Source: Actinoplanes oblitus
GTDB lineage: Bacteria > Actinomycetota > Actinomycetes > Mycobacteriales > Micromonosporaceae
Direction of reading: 5' to 3'
Assembly: GCF_030252345.1 (NCBI RefSeq)
Contig: NZ_CP126980.1
Span: forward strand, 581,501-645,500
Length of the DNA stretch: 64,000 nt
The position numbers and the translations under genes are program-made. Shown piece by piece: positions 50,691 through 58,982 of this stretch; position 1 is the first letter of the stretch; every line of letters begins with the position of its first letter. The notes beneath the pieces are model-generated. The model was not told the origin of the DNA. It saw only the letters and a program-made list of their open reading frames with translations, and did not search any database.

Positions 50691-52105
50691 TCGACGCGCT
50701 TCCGGAGAAGGGCGTGCCCGCCGACCAGATCCTCGCGGAGCTGCGCGGGTTGCGGTCCGCCGATCTGCCCACCCACGGCGGGCGGCTCTTCGCGTACGTC
50801 TACGACCCGGCCGTGGCCGGTCTCGACGAGCTGGCGCGGCAGGCGTACGCGGTCTCCGCCTCGGTCAACGGTCTGGACCCGACCGCCTTCCCGTCGCTGC
50901 TCGCCATGGAGAACGCGCTGGTCGGCGCGGCCGCCAGGCTGCTCGGCGGGGACGCGGCGACGGTCGGCAGCGTGACCGGCGGCGGCACCGAGTCGCTGCT
51001 CCTCGCGGTGAAGGCCGCCCGGGACGCGCACCCGGCCGTGGCGAACCCCCGGCTGGTCGTCCCGTCCACCGCGCACGCGGCGTTCGCCAAGGCCGCCCAC
51101 TATCTGCGGGTGGGGCTCGACGTCGTACCGGTGCGGGAGCTCCGGGCCGACCCGGCGGCGATGGCCGCCGCGATCGGACCGGAGACCGTGCTGGTCGCGG
51201 CCTCCGCGCCGTCCTACGCGCACGGCGTCGTCGACCCGATCCCGGCGATCGCCGCCGTCGCCGCGGAGCGCGGCGTGCGGTTCCACGTGGACGCCTGCTT
51301 CGGCGGCTGGCTCCTGCCCTACCTGCGCCGGCTCGGCGCCGACCTGCCGCCCTTCGACCTGTCCGTGCCCGGTGTCACCAGCATCTCGGTCGACCTGCAC
51401 AAGTACGCCTACGCGCCGAAGGGCGTCTCGGTGCTGCTGCACGCCACCGAGGAACTGCGCCGCCCGCAGTACTTCGCCCACGCCGACTGGCCCGGGTACC
51501 CGATGATCAACCCGGTGGTCTCGTCCACCCGCTCCGGCGGGCCGATCGCCGCGGCCGTGGCCACGCTGCGCTCCATCGGCGACGCGGGCTACCTCGACCT
51601 GGCCGCCGCCACCCGGGAGGCGGTCGGCATCCTCGCCGGCGCGGTCACCGCCGTCGACGGCGTGCGCCTCCACGCCCCGCCGGAGACCAGCGTGGTCTGT
51701 CTGGCCTCGGACGGCGTGGACCTGTTCGTCCTGGCCGACGAGCTGACCGCCCGTGGCTGGCACACCCAGCCACAGATGGCGTACCGGGAGATGCCCCCGA
51801 CCATCCACCTGACCGTGACCGCCGCGGTCCGCGCGACCGCCGCCTCCTTCCGGCCCGACCTCGCGGACGCGGTGGCGGCCGCCGCGGCCCGCGGCCCGGC
51901 GCAGGTCCCCGACCTGCCGCCGCTCTCACCCGAGATGATCACCCCGGACCTCGTCGCCGGCCTGGCCGCCGACCTGGGCCTGGGCGACGGCTTCAGCCGG
52001 ATGGCCGAGGTGAACACGCTGCTCAACGCCGCCCCACCGGCGCTGCGAGAGGCCCTGCTGACCGGCTTCCTGAGCCTCCTGCAACGCCCCGCAGCCCCGG
52101 CGTGA
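50687..52105 (+). CDS. PLP-dependent lyase/decarboxylase, sphingosine-1-phosphate lyase-like
   Basis: A 472-residue fold-type I PLP enzyme. TGGGTESLLLAVKAARD binds the cofactor phosphate, FHVDACFGGWLLPYL carries the Asp contacting the pyridine nitrogen, and SVDLHKYAYAPKG holds the Schiff-base Lys. This is the pattern of group II decarboxylases and of S1P lyase and tyrosine decarboxylase relatives. No membrane anchor. It is translationally coupled to the MFS gene. Which amino acid or phosphoamine it acts on is not clear. Confidence 0.87.
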   Translation: MIDALPEKGVPADQILAELRGLRSADLPTHGGRLFAYVYDPAVAGLDELARQAYAVSASVNGLDPTAFPSLLAMENALVGAAARLLGGDAATVGSVTGGGTESLLLAVKAARDAHPAVANPRLVVPSTAHAAFAKAAHYLRVGLDVVPVRELRADPAAMAAAIGPETVLVAASAPSYAHGVVDPIPAIAAVAAERGVRFHVDACFGGWLLPYLRRLGADLPPFDLSVPGVTSISVDLHKYAYAPKGVSVLLHATEELRRPQYFAHADWPGYPMINPVVSSTRSGGPIAAAVATLRSIGDAGYLDLAAATREAVGILAGAVTAVDGVRLHAPPETSVVCLASDGVDLFVLADELTARGWHTQPQMAYREMPPTIHLTVTAAVRATAASFRPDLADAVAAAAARGPAQVPDLPPLSPEMITPDLVAGLAADLGLGDGFSRMAEVNTLLNAAPPALREALLTGFLSLLQRPAAPA

Positions 52106-52177
52106 CGCTTGCCCGGCCGGTCCGTCCGGAAGAGGCGCGACGTCCGATGACGCCGACCGAGCCGTACGCCGATGCGT

Positions 52178-52183
52178 TAGGTT
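52178..52183 (+). promoter_or_regulatory. -10 element TAGGTT of nuoB
   Basis: TAGGTT ends 6 nt before the nuoB ATG at 52190, no ribosome site between: leaderless promoter. Confidence 0.6.
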
Positions 52184-52189
52184 GACCGG

Positions 52190-52726
52190 ATGGCCCTTCC
52201 TGGAGTGCTCGGTGAACCCATCCGGTTCGTGCTGAACTGGGGGCGCCGGTATTCGCTGTGGGTGTTCAACTTCGGGCTGGCCTGCTGCGCGATCGAGTTC
52301 ATCGCGTCGAGCATGAGCCGGCACGACTTCATGCGGCTGGGCGTCATCCCGTTCGCGCACGGGCCGCGCCAGGCCGACCTGATGGTGGTCTCCGGCACGG
52401 TCACCGACAAGATGGCCCCGGCGATCAAGCGGCTCTACGACCAGATGCCCGAGCCGAAATACGTCATCTCGTTCGGTTCCTGCTCCAACTGCGGCGGGCC
52501 GTACTGGGACTCGTACTCGGTCACCAAGGGCGTGGACCAGATCATCCCGGTGGACGTCTACGTCCCGGGCTGCCCGCCCCGCCCGGAGGCCCTGCTGCAC
52601 GGCATCCTCCGCCTCCAGGAGAAGATCGCCGCCGAGCAGTCCGGTCTCGGCGGTGTCGCCCGCCCGGACCCCTTGGCCAAGGACGCCGCCACGTTAACCG
52701 CTCCGATGGTGGCCCCGCCGGTCTAG
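52190..52726 (+). CDS. nuoB: NADH-quinone oxidoreductase subunit B
   Basis: A 178-residue subunit carrying the N2 4Fe-4S cluster next to the quinone site of complex I. The four ligand cysteines are present: the pair in GLACCAIEF, one in [13 protein letters not shown] and one in [11 protein letters not shown]. Membrane-peripheral, normally docked to NuoD and NuoH. The usual neighbour nuoA is not upstream and nuoC does not follow directly: a DUF2252 gene and a sigma/anti-sigma-like pair intervene. The gene has its own leaderless promoter. Confidence 0.95.
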   Translation: MALPGVLGEPIRFVLNWGRRYSLWVFNFGLACCAIEFIASSMSRHDFMRLGVIPFAHGPRQADLMVVSGTVTDKMAPAIKRLYDQMPEPKYVISFGSCSNCGGPYWDSYSVTKGVDQIIPVDVYVPGCPPRPEALLHGILRLQEKIAAEQSGLGGVARPDPLAKDAATLTAPMVAPPV

Positions 52727-52729
52727 CGT
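52724..52729 (+). promoter_or_regulatory. -10 element TAGCGT of the DUF2252 gene, overlapping the nuoB stop
   Basis: TAGCGT starts with the TAG stop codon of nuoB and ends 7 nt before the ATG at 52737. The same hexamer and spacing occur at 12776 and 41773. Confidence 0.6.
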
Positions 52730-52736
52730 GATCGGC

Positions 52737-54038
52737 ATGAGCGAAGTGTCCCGTGCGGACTTCATCGTCGACGTGCTGACCCGCGAGTTCGGCGAGCTGA
52801 TGGCTATCGACCCGGCGGCGTTCCGCCGCAAGTTCCGGAAGATGGCGGCGTCGCCGTTCGCGTTCTACCGGGGCAGTGCGTCACTGTTCTACGCCGATCA
52901 GGTCGGCGACTACCGCGACGACAGGTACCTCGACGAGCGGACCAGCCGGGTGTGGATCCACGGCGACCTGCACGCGGAGAACTTCGGTACGTACATGAAC
53001 TCGTCCGGGCGGCTGGTCTTCAACGTCAACGACTTCGACGAGGCGTACGTCGGGCCGTACTCCTGGGATCTGAAGCGGTTCGCGGCCAGCGTGGCCCTGA
53101 TCGGCTACTCCAAGGCGCTCTCCGACGACAGCATCACCGCGCTGGTCACCGCGTTCGCCGAGTCGTACCTGACCGAGCTGCGGGCGATCGCGCACGGCGG
53201 CGACGACGCGATCGGCTCGATCACCCTGGAGAACGCGACCGGGGCGCTGCGCCGGGTGCTCCAGGAGGCCCGGCTGAACACCCGGGTCGACCTGCTCAGC
53301 GAACAGACCACCATCGACGAGTACGAGCGCCGGTTCGCCGTCGGCGAGGGCGTCTACGAGGTCGACGAGGCCACCGCCGCCCAGGTCACCGACGCGTTCC
53401 AGCGGTACCTGGGCACGCTGCCGGACGCCGGCCGGAGCATCTCGACGCACATCAAGGACATCAAGCTGCGCAAGGGCGTGGGGATCGGCTCGGCCGGTCT
53501 GCCGTCGTACAACCTGCTGCTGGAGGGGCACACCGAGGCGCTGGAGAACGACGTCGTCATCTACATGAAGCAGGCGCAGATCCCGGCCGTGGCGCGGTGG
53601 ATCGACGACGAGCGGGTGCGGTCGTATTTCAAGCATCAGGGTCACCGGACCGCCGAGTCGCAGCGGGCCCTGCAGGCGCACGCCGACCCGTGGCTCGGGT
53701 TCACCGAGCTGGGCGGCGTCGGCCAGCTGGTCGCCGAGGTGTCGCCGTACGCCGCCGACCTGGACTGGTCGAACGTCAACGAGCCGGACGAGCTGTCCGG
53801 GGTGATCGCCGACCTGGGTCGCGCGGTGGCCCGGATGCACTCGGTCGCCGACGACGAGTCCAGCCACGACCTGGTCGACTTCTCGACCGAGGAGGCGATC
53901 GTCGCGGTGGTCGACAAGGACGAGGCGGGCTTCGTCGCGCACCTGGTCGAGTTCGCCCACAAGTACGGCGACCAGGCGCGCGAGGACCACCAGGACTTCG
54001 TCGACGTGTTCCGCAACGGCCGCATCCCCGGTCTCTGA
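52737..54038 (+). CDS. DUF2252 protein, phosphotransferase-like fold
   Basis: A 433-residue DUF2252 protein. FRRKFRKMAASPFAFYRGSASLFYAD and VWIHGDLHAENFG with FNVNDFDEAY are family marks; HGDLHxxN and NDFDE resemble the catalytic loop and metal site of aminoglycoside phosphotransferase-like kinases, so small-molecule phosphorylation is possible but unproven. Soluble. The ATG at 52737 is chosen from the leaderless promoter; a GTG at 52728 lies inside the hexamer. It interrupts the nuo genes. Confidence 0.85.
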   Translation: MSEVSRADFIVDVLTREFGELMAIDPAAFRRKFRKMAASPFAFYRGSASLFYADQVGDYRDDRYLDERTSRVWIHGDLHAENFGTYMNSSGRLVFNVNDFDEAYVGPYSWDLKRFAASVALIGYSKALSDDSITALVTAFAESYLTELRAIAHGGDDAIGSITLENATGALRRVLQEARLNTRVDLLSEQTTIDEYERRFAVGEGVYEVDEATAAQVTDAFQRYLGTLPDAGRSISTHIKDIKLRKGVGIGSAGLPSYNLLLEGHTEALENDVVIYMKQAQIPAVARWIDDERVRSYFKHQGHRTAESQRALQAHADPWLGFTELGGVGQLVAEVSPYAADLDWSNVNEPDELSGVIADLGRAVARMHSVADDESSHDLVDFSTEEAIVAVVDKDEAGFVAHLVEFAHKYGDQAREDHQDFVDVFRNGRIPGL

Positions 54039-54049
54039 ACGACCGGGGA

Positions 54050-54982
54050 TCAGAGCGGATCCCACCGCCAGGCCACGCCGGCCTGGTTCTCCGCCCCCTT
54101 CGACGGCGTCACCAGGATGGTCGCTTCGGTCGTGCCCGCCGGCATGGTGATCTCGTAGCCGCCCACCTTTCCGTCGCATTTCCGCTGGTACGTAGCGATC
54201 GGTCCGGCCGCCATCAGCTGCTGGTTGCCGAGCTCGATCCGGATCGAGCCGGCCCCGGCGCAGGCCACCGTGAACCGGTACCTCCCGGCATCGATCCGGT
54301 CCTCCTGCATGGTGACGTCGGAATAGACGAACGCCTGGTTGCCGCCGAATTCCGGGCTGCCACCGATCCGTTGGTAAGCGGTGAAGACGAGCGCGTCCTT
54401 GGCGTCCTGGGTCAAGGCCATCGAGTACGCCACCCCGACCCGGTCCCGAGCGGCCGCGTCCGGGGTGGCCTCCAGGGTGACCTGGTGTTCCGTCGCGGGG
54501 ACGGTCACGGTGGCGTGCACCGGTCCGGGTTTCGCGCCGCACGGCAGGCTCAGGTGGGTGCCGGACACGTCCAGGCCGACGGTGCCCTCCTGGCCCGCGC
54601 AGGCCGCGATGAGCTCGTACTCGCCCGGGACGCGATCGAGGGTGACCGCCCGGCCGGGTTCGGATCCGTTGATGGTGCCGCCGTACAGATCGCCGTCGTG
54701 CAGCCCGATCTGCTGGGCCGCGACCCGGGCGAGCGAGTCCCGCGCCTGCGGGGAGAGCGTGGCCGGCTGCTCGGCGGGTGGGGACGGCCGGAACGGCGAC
54801 AGGAAGCCGAATCCGGCGCCGGCCGCGACGACCGCCACCGCGAGTCCGGCGCCGGCGATCGCCGTCCGCCGGATGCGACGGCGCCGGACCGTGCTCCGGG
54901 CCGCGGCCGTACCCGGCGGCGTGATCCGCGGCGTCGTCTCGGCCCGCAGATCGGCGAAGAGTCGTTCGAGTTGATCCGTCAT
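54050..54982 (-). CDS. membrane-anchored anti-sigma-like protein
   Basis: A 310-residue protein with a cytoplasmic N-terminus (MTDQLERLFADLRAET), a basic RRRRIRR stretch, one membrane segment (about 40-63) and an exported part of two similar modules, each with a YxLxxAC/YRFTVAC strand and a second Cys (about 115-160 and 235-285). It overlaps the sigma-factor gene by 4 nt (ATGA), the classical arrangement for a sigma factor and its membrane-bound antagonist or sensor. No zinc-binding HxxxCxxC anti-sigma motif is seen, so the role is inferred from position. Confidence 0.7.
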   Translation of the reverse strand: MTDQLERLFADLRAETTPRITPPGTAAARSTVRRRRIRRTAIAGAGLAVAVVAAGAGFGFLSPFRPSPPAEQPATLSPQARDSLARVAAQQIGLHDGDLYGGTINGSEPGRAVTLDRVPGEYELIAACAGQEGTVGLDVSGTHLSLPCGAKPGPVHATVTVPATEHQVTLEATPDAAARDRVGVAYSMALTQDAKDALVFTAYQRIGGSPEFGGNQAFVYSDVTMQEDRIDAGRYRFTVACAGAGSIRIELGNQQLMAAGPIATYQRKCDGKVGGYEITMPAGTTEATILVTPSKGAENQAGVAWRWDPL

Positions 54983-55524
54983 CGCTCGCCTCCAGCAGGC
55001 TCGGTCAGGTTCAGCCGTGCGGCCATCGCCGCGCGGCCGCGGTGCAGCCAGGACTTCACCGTTCCCTCGGCGACCCCCTCCCGGTGGGCCACCTCGGCGA
55101 TCGGCATGTCAGCGAGGTAGTGCAGGACCAGGGCGCGACGCTGTTTGTCGGGCAGTTCGGCCAGTGCGGCCAGCAGGGCGACCCGGTCCGGACCGGGACC
55201 GTCGGCGTGCATGTCGCCGGCCGGTTGCCGGCGCAGGAAGCCGAGCGCGGTCCGGGCCCGGCGCCAGCGGCTGACCGCCAGGTTCCAGGCCACGCGCCGG
55301 ACCCAGGCGACCGGATCGTCGTATCGGGAAACGGTCCGCCACCGGCTCAAGGCCCGGCAGAAGGCTTCCTGTACGACGTCCTGTGCCTCCTGTCGGTCGC
55401 CGAAGTAGGCATACAACTGGACGGTGAGATCGGCGTAGTGGGCGGCGTACACCTCGTCGAACGACGGCGGGTCATGGTGCACGGCGCTCGGCGTCCCCGA
55501 TCTGGTCTCGGCGATGGCTGTCAC
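54979..55524 (-). CDS. RNA polymerase sigma factor, ECF/SigE family
   Basis: A 181-residue extracytoplasmic-function sigma factor. Region 2 (FDEVYAAHYADLTVQLYAYFGDRQEAQDVVQEAF, read at about 22-56) ends with FCRALSRWRTV; region 4 has LPDKQRRALVLHYLADMPIAE and GTVKSWLHRGRAAM, the -35 reading helix. No anti-sigma-independent extra domains. It belongs to the short SigE-like group common in actinomycetes. GTG start, first gene of a two-gene operon, divergent from nuoC with only 64 bp between. Confidence 0.92.
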   Translation of the reverse strand: MTAIAETRSGTPSAVHHDPPSFDEVYAAHYADLTVQLYAYFGDRQEAQDVVQEAFCRALSRWRTVSRYDDPVAWVRRVAWNLAVSRWRRARTALGFLRRQPAGDMHADGPGPDRVALLAALAELPDKQRRALVLHYLADMPIAEVAHREGVAEGTVKSWLHRGRAAMAARLNLTEPAGGER

Positions 55525-55575
55525 GGCGACTACACGTTCGCGCCCGGCGGCAGGTTGCGGACCGGCCCCGGATCA

Positions 55576-55581
55576 TAGGAT
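55576..55581 (+). promoter_or_regulatory. -10 element TAGGAT of the nuoC-N operon
   Basis: TAGGAT ends 7 nt before the ATG at 55589: leaderless promoter for the eight-gene nuo operon, 52 bp from the start of the divergent sigma gene. Confidence 0.6.
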
Positions 55582-55588
55582 GGCCGCT

Positions 55589-56431
55589 ATGACGCCCGAA
55601 GAGGTCGGAGATCGACTGGTAGCGCTGCTCGCGACGGAGGAGCCGACGCCGGGCGTCGTCACCGCGAGTGTCTCCGGCGGTGGCCCCGGCCACGCCCGCG
55701 CGGTCGTCGACGTGCCGGCCGCCCGCTGGTGGCACGCGGCCACTGTCGCGCGGGACCCCGGCGCGCTGGGCTGTGACTTCTTCGACTGGCTGTCCGCGGT
55801 GGACGAGCTGGAGGACGGGTTCGACGTGGTCGCCCACCTCTGGTCGACCCGGCGCCGGCACGGGGTGCTGCTGCGCACCCGGGTGCCGCGGCGCGACCCC
55901 GAGGTGGAGTCCCTGGTCGACCTCTATCCGGGCGCTGCCTGGCACGAGCGCGAGACGCACGAGATGTTCGGCATCGTCTTCGCCCGGCACCCCGGCCTGC
56001 GGCCGCTGCTGCTGCCCCCGGAGTTCGAGGGGCACCCGCTGCGCAAGGAGTTCGTGCTGGCCTCCCGGGTGGCCAAGCCGTGGCCGGGCGCCAAGGAGCC
56101 GGGGGAGTCCGACCACGGCACCGCCAAGCGTGCCCCGATGCGCCCGCCCGGCGTCCCCGACCCGAACGAGTGGGGCCCGCTGAAGGGCACGATCCCGGCC
56201 CCGGAGACGCCGGCGCGTCCGGCCCGCGGCGAGCGCCCGGTGCGGACCCCGGGTGAGCGCCCGGCACGCCCACCGCGTACCGAAGCATCCGCCGCGACCG
56301 AAAAGCCGGCCGTGACGGAAAAGCCGGCCGTGACGGAAAAGCCGGCTGTGACGGAAAACCCGGCCGCGACAGAAATGGCCGCCGAGAAGCCCGCCGAGCA
56401 ACCGAAGACGACCGGGGAAGAGGCCAACTGA
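55589..56431 (+). CDS. nuoC: NADH-quinone oxidoreductase subunit C
   Basis: A 280-residue NuoC/30-kDa subunit of the peripheral arm. The conserved segments are present: CDFFDWLSAVDE, HERETHEMFGIVFARHP and LLLPPEFEGHPLRKEF. The core ends near residue 170; an unusual Pro/Ala/Glu/Lys tail of about 110 residues follows with a four-fold 6-residue repeat (EKPAVT). NuoC is not fused to NuoD. The ATG behind the TAGGAT hexamer is preferred; another ATG three codons earlier overlaps that hexamer. It overlaps nuoH by one base (TGATG), leaving no room for nuoD. Confidence 0.92.
   Translation: MTPEEVGDRLVALLATEEPTPGVVTASVSGGGPGHARAVVDVPAARWWHAATVARDPGALGCDFFDWLSAVDELEDGFDVVAHLWSTRRRHGVLLRTRVPRRDPEVESLVDLYPGAAWHERETHEMFGIVFARHPGLRPLLLPPEFEGHPLRKEFVLASRVAKPWPGAKEPGESDHGTAKRAPMRPPGVPDPNEWGPLKGTIPAPETPARPARGERPVRTPGERPARPPRTEASAATEKPAVTEKPAVTEKPAVTENPAATEMAAEKPAEQPKTTGEEAN
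56300..56371 (+). repeat. 18-bp coding tandem repeat in nuoC, four copies
   Basis: Units of 18 bp starting GAAAAGCCGGCCGTGACG: copies 1 and 2 are identical, copy 3 has one change, copy 4 several. They encode EKPAVT, EKPAVT, EKPAVT, ENPAAT. Confidence 0.9.
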
Positions 56432-57390
56432 TGCCGCTCTGGCTGGACCTCCTCATCCGGGTAGCCGGCGTCATGGTCGGCTTCCTGGTCCTCCCGCTGC
56501 TGGTCGGCCAGGCCGAGCACAAGGTGATGGCCCACATGCAGGGCCGCGTCGGCCCGATGTACGCCGGCGCCTTCCACGGCTGGGCCCAGCTGGTCGCCGA
56601 CGGCGTCAAGTTCGTGCAGAAGGAGGACGTCCATCCGCACGGCGCCGACCGCCAGGTCTTCCGCCTCGCCCCGATCGTCGCCCTCTTCCCCTACCTGGTC
56701 GTCATCCTGACCATCCCGCTCGGCCCGCACGGCCTGGTCGCCCAGCGCCTGGACATCGGTCTGTTCCTGGTCCTGGCCATCCTCGGGATCGGCGTGGTCG
56801 CGGTGCTGATGTCCGCCTGGGCCTCGGCCAACAAGTACAGCCTGCTCGGCGGCCTGCGCGGCGCCGCCCAGCTGCTGGGTTACGAGCTTCCGCTGGTCCT
56901 GGCCGCGGCCAGCGTCGCGATGGCGGCCGGCACGCTCAGCCTGCCCGGCATCGTCGAGGCCTGGCGCCCGTGGTGGCTGGTCTGGCAGGCCCCGGCCGCT
57001 GTCGTCTTCTTCGTCGCCGGCCTGGCCGAGATCCGCCGCCCCCCGTTCGACATGCCGATCGCCGACTCCGAGCTGGTCTTCGGCTACATGACCGAGTACA
57101 CCGGCCTGCGCTTCGCGTTCTTCCTGCTCGCCGAGTACGTGGGCATCATCGTCATCGCCGGCCTCACCACCGTCCTGTTCCTCGGCGGCTGGCACGGCCC
57201 GTTCAGCGATCAGCTGGGCTGGTTCTGGACGCTGCTGAAGATCTTCGCCCTGTCCTTCGTGATCATCTGGTTCCGGGTCACCTATCCCCGGCTGCGCGAG
57301 GACCAGCTGCAGCGCCTCTGCTGGCTGGTCCTGGTCCCGCTCGCGCTGGCCCAGCTGGTCCTCACCGTCGCGGTGAAGTCCCTCCTTTAG
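56431..57390 (+). CDS. nuoH: NADH-quinone oxidoreductase subunit H
   Basis: A 319-residue membrane subunit forming the quinone-channel entrance of complex I. Eight membrane segments; marks include [32 protein letters not shown] loop ([15 protein letters not shown]), [31 protein letters not shown] (read at about 190-220) and [12 protein letters not shown]. Length is normal. Coupled to nuoC by TGATG. Confidence 0.95.
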   Translation: MPLWLDLLIRVAGVMVGFLVLPLLVGQAEHKVMAHMQGRVGPMYAGAFHGWAQLVADGVKFVQKEDVHPHGADRQVFRLAPIVALFPYLVVILTIPLGPHGLVAQRLDIGLFLVLAILGIGVVAVLMSAWASANKYSLLGGLRGAAQLLGYELPLVLAAASVAMAAGTLSLPGIVEAWRPWWLVWQAPAAVVFFVAGLAEIRRPPFDMPIADSELVFGYMTEYTGLRFAFFLLAEYVGIIVIAGLTTVLFLGGWHGPFSDQLGWFWTLLKIFALSFVIIWFRVTYPRLREDQLQRLCWLVLVPLALAQLVLTVAVKSLL

Positions 57391-57448
57391 CCGAAGGTCG
57401 CCGGGGCGAGGTCGCGTGAGCGGGCCGGACCGGGCAGGATATGCCCTT

Positions 57449-58048
57449 GTGACTGATGACGGCGATCGCCCCACGCCCGGCAAGGGACTGATCAATGGTC
57501 TTGCCGTCACGCTCAAGACGCTGACCAAGAAGACCACCACCCAGCAGTACCCGGACGTCGAGCCGGAGCTGCCCCCGCGCTCCCGCGGCGTGATCGCGCT
57601 GCTGGAGGAGAACTGCACGGTCTGCATGCTCTGCGCCCGCGAGTGCCCGGACTGGTGCATCTACATCGACTCGCACAAGGAGGAGGTCGTCGTCCCCGGC
57701 GCCGCGCGCGCCCGCCAGCGCAACGTGCTGGACCGGTTCGACATCGACTTCTCCCTCTGCATGTACTGCGGGATCTGCATCGAGGTCTGCCCGTTCGACG
57801 CGTTGCACTGGACGCCCGAGTTCGAGTACGCGGAGACCGACGTGCTCTCCCTGCTGCACGACAAGAACCGGCTCGGCGAGTGGATGCGGACCGTGCCGCC
57901 ACCCCCGGCCCACGACGTGCTGGGCGAGCCCTCCAAGGAGGAGGCGACAGCGGCGCGCAAGGCGGCGGGTCCGGGCGCGGCCACTGCCGCCAAGACCGCA
58001 AGACCCGCTTCGGTACGCCCGGAGCCTCGCCCGGAGTCCGGCAAGTGA
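57449..58048 (+). CDS. nuoI: NADH-quinone oxidoreductase subunit I
   Basis: A 199-residue ferredoxin-like subunit with two 4Fe-4S clusters (N6a, N6b): [15 protein letters not shown] and [15 protein letters not shown], both complete. After the core there is a short Ala/Lys/Pro tail. The GTG of [13 protein letters not shown] is preferred because the family begins there; an in-frame GTG at 57416 would add 11 residues. It overlaps nuoJ by 4 nt. It normally docks on NuoB and NuoH and receives electrons from NuoG, which is absent here. Confidence 0.93.
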   Translation: MTDDGDRPTPGKGLINGLAVTLKTLTKKTTTQQYPDVEPELPPRSRGVIALLEENCTVCMLCARECPDWCIYIDSHKEEVVVPGAARARQRNVLDRFDIDFSLCMYCGICIEVCPFDALHWTPEFEYAETDVLSLLHDKNRLGEWMRTVPPPPAHDVLGEPSKEEATAARKAAGPGAATAAKTARPASVRPEPRPESGK

Positions 58049-58617
58049 CGGTCGCCGATGTTCTCCTGCTCGCTCTGGGTGCCGTCGCGGTCGGCGCCGG
58101 CGCCCTGGTGGTGACCAGCACCCACCTGGTCCGCTCCGGCCTCCACCTGGTGGTCAGCCTCGGCGCGATCGCCGGCCTCTACCTGGTGCTCGGCGCCGAG
58201 CTGGTGGCCTGGGTGCAGGTCCTGGTCTACGTCGGCGCGGTGGTCGTGCTGCTGCTGTTCGCGGTGATGCTGACCCGGGCCCCGATCGGCCCGTCCGCCG
58301 ACCTGGACCGCCCGGCCGGCCCGTCCGCCCTGATCGGCGGTGGGGTGGGGCTCGGCCTGGCCGCGCTCCTCGCCGACGCGTTCCGCTGGATCGAGTACCC
58401 GCGCCCGGAGCCGGGCACCGCCGAGGTGATCGGCGAGGAGGTCTTCGGGACCTGGGTGCTGCCCTTCGAGGTGCTGTCGATCCTGCTGCTCGCCGCGCTG
58501 GTCGGTGCGATAGTGCTGTCCCGGCCGGACATCGGAGCCCGTCCGGCTCCGCCGGCCGAGCCCGCGGAGACCGATGATGATCAGGCCGGCGACGAGCCCG
58601 AGGAGGTCCCGGCCTGA
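58045..58617 (+). CDS. nuoJ: NADH-quinone oxidoreductase subunit J
   Basis: A 190-residue membrane subunit with five segments; [22 protein letters not shown] is the conserved third segment region and [21 protein letters not shown] the last. The C-terminal tail is acidic. GTG start overlapping the nuoI stop (GTGA); its own stop overlaps the nuoK ATG. Confidence 0.93.
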   Translation: MTVADVLLLALGAVAVGAGALVVTSTHLVRSGLHLVVSLGAIAGLYLVLGAELVAWVQVLVYVGAVVVLLLFAVMLTRAPIGPSADLDRPAGPSALIGGGVGLGLAALLADAFRWIEYPRPEPGTAEVIGEEVFGTWVLPFEVLSILLLAALVGAIVLSRPDIGARPAPPAEPAETDDDQAGDEPEEVPA

Positions 58618-58982
58618 TGCACGTGACGATTCCGTACGTGGTGGGCGCCGCCCTGTTCGGCCTGGGTGTCTACGGCGTGACCCGCCGCCGCAACGCGATC
58701 CTGGTGCTGATGGCGATCGAGCTGATGCTGAACGCGGTGAACCTGATCCTGGTGACGGCCGACGTGTCGCTGCGGTCCGCGCTGCGCGGCATCCCCGGCG
58801 AGGCCTGGTCGATGCCGAACTCGCAGGCCGGGTCCGGCGGGGTGTTCGCGCTCTTCGTGATCGTGCTGGCCGCCGCCGAGGTCGGCGTCGGCCTGGCGAT
58901 CATCCTGCAGTACTACCGGCTGCGTAAGGCCGTCGCGATCGACGAGGTGCGGCTGGACGCCGAGGAACGGGTGGACGGGTGA
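58617..58982 (+). CDS. nuoK: NADH-quinone oxidoreductase subunit K
   Basis: A 121-residue subunit with three membrane segments related to MrpC. The conserved Glu residues of the proton path are seen in LVLMAIELMLNAVNL and VLAAAEVGVGLAIIL. Slightly longer than E. coli NuoK because of a charged C-terminus. Overlaps both neighbours. Confidence 0.95.
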   Translation: MHVTIPYVVGAALFGLGVYGVTRRRNAILVLMAIELMLNAVNLILVTADVSLRSALRGIPGEAWSMPNSQAGSGGVFALFVIVLAAAEVGVGLAIILQYYRLRKAVAIDEVRLDAEERVDG

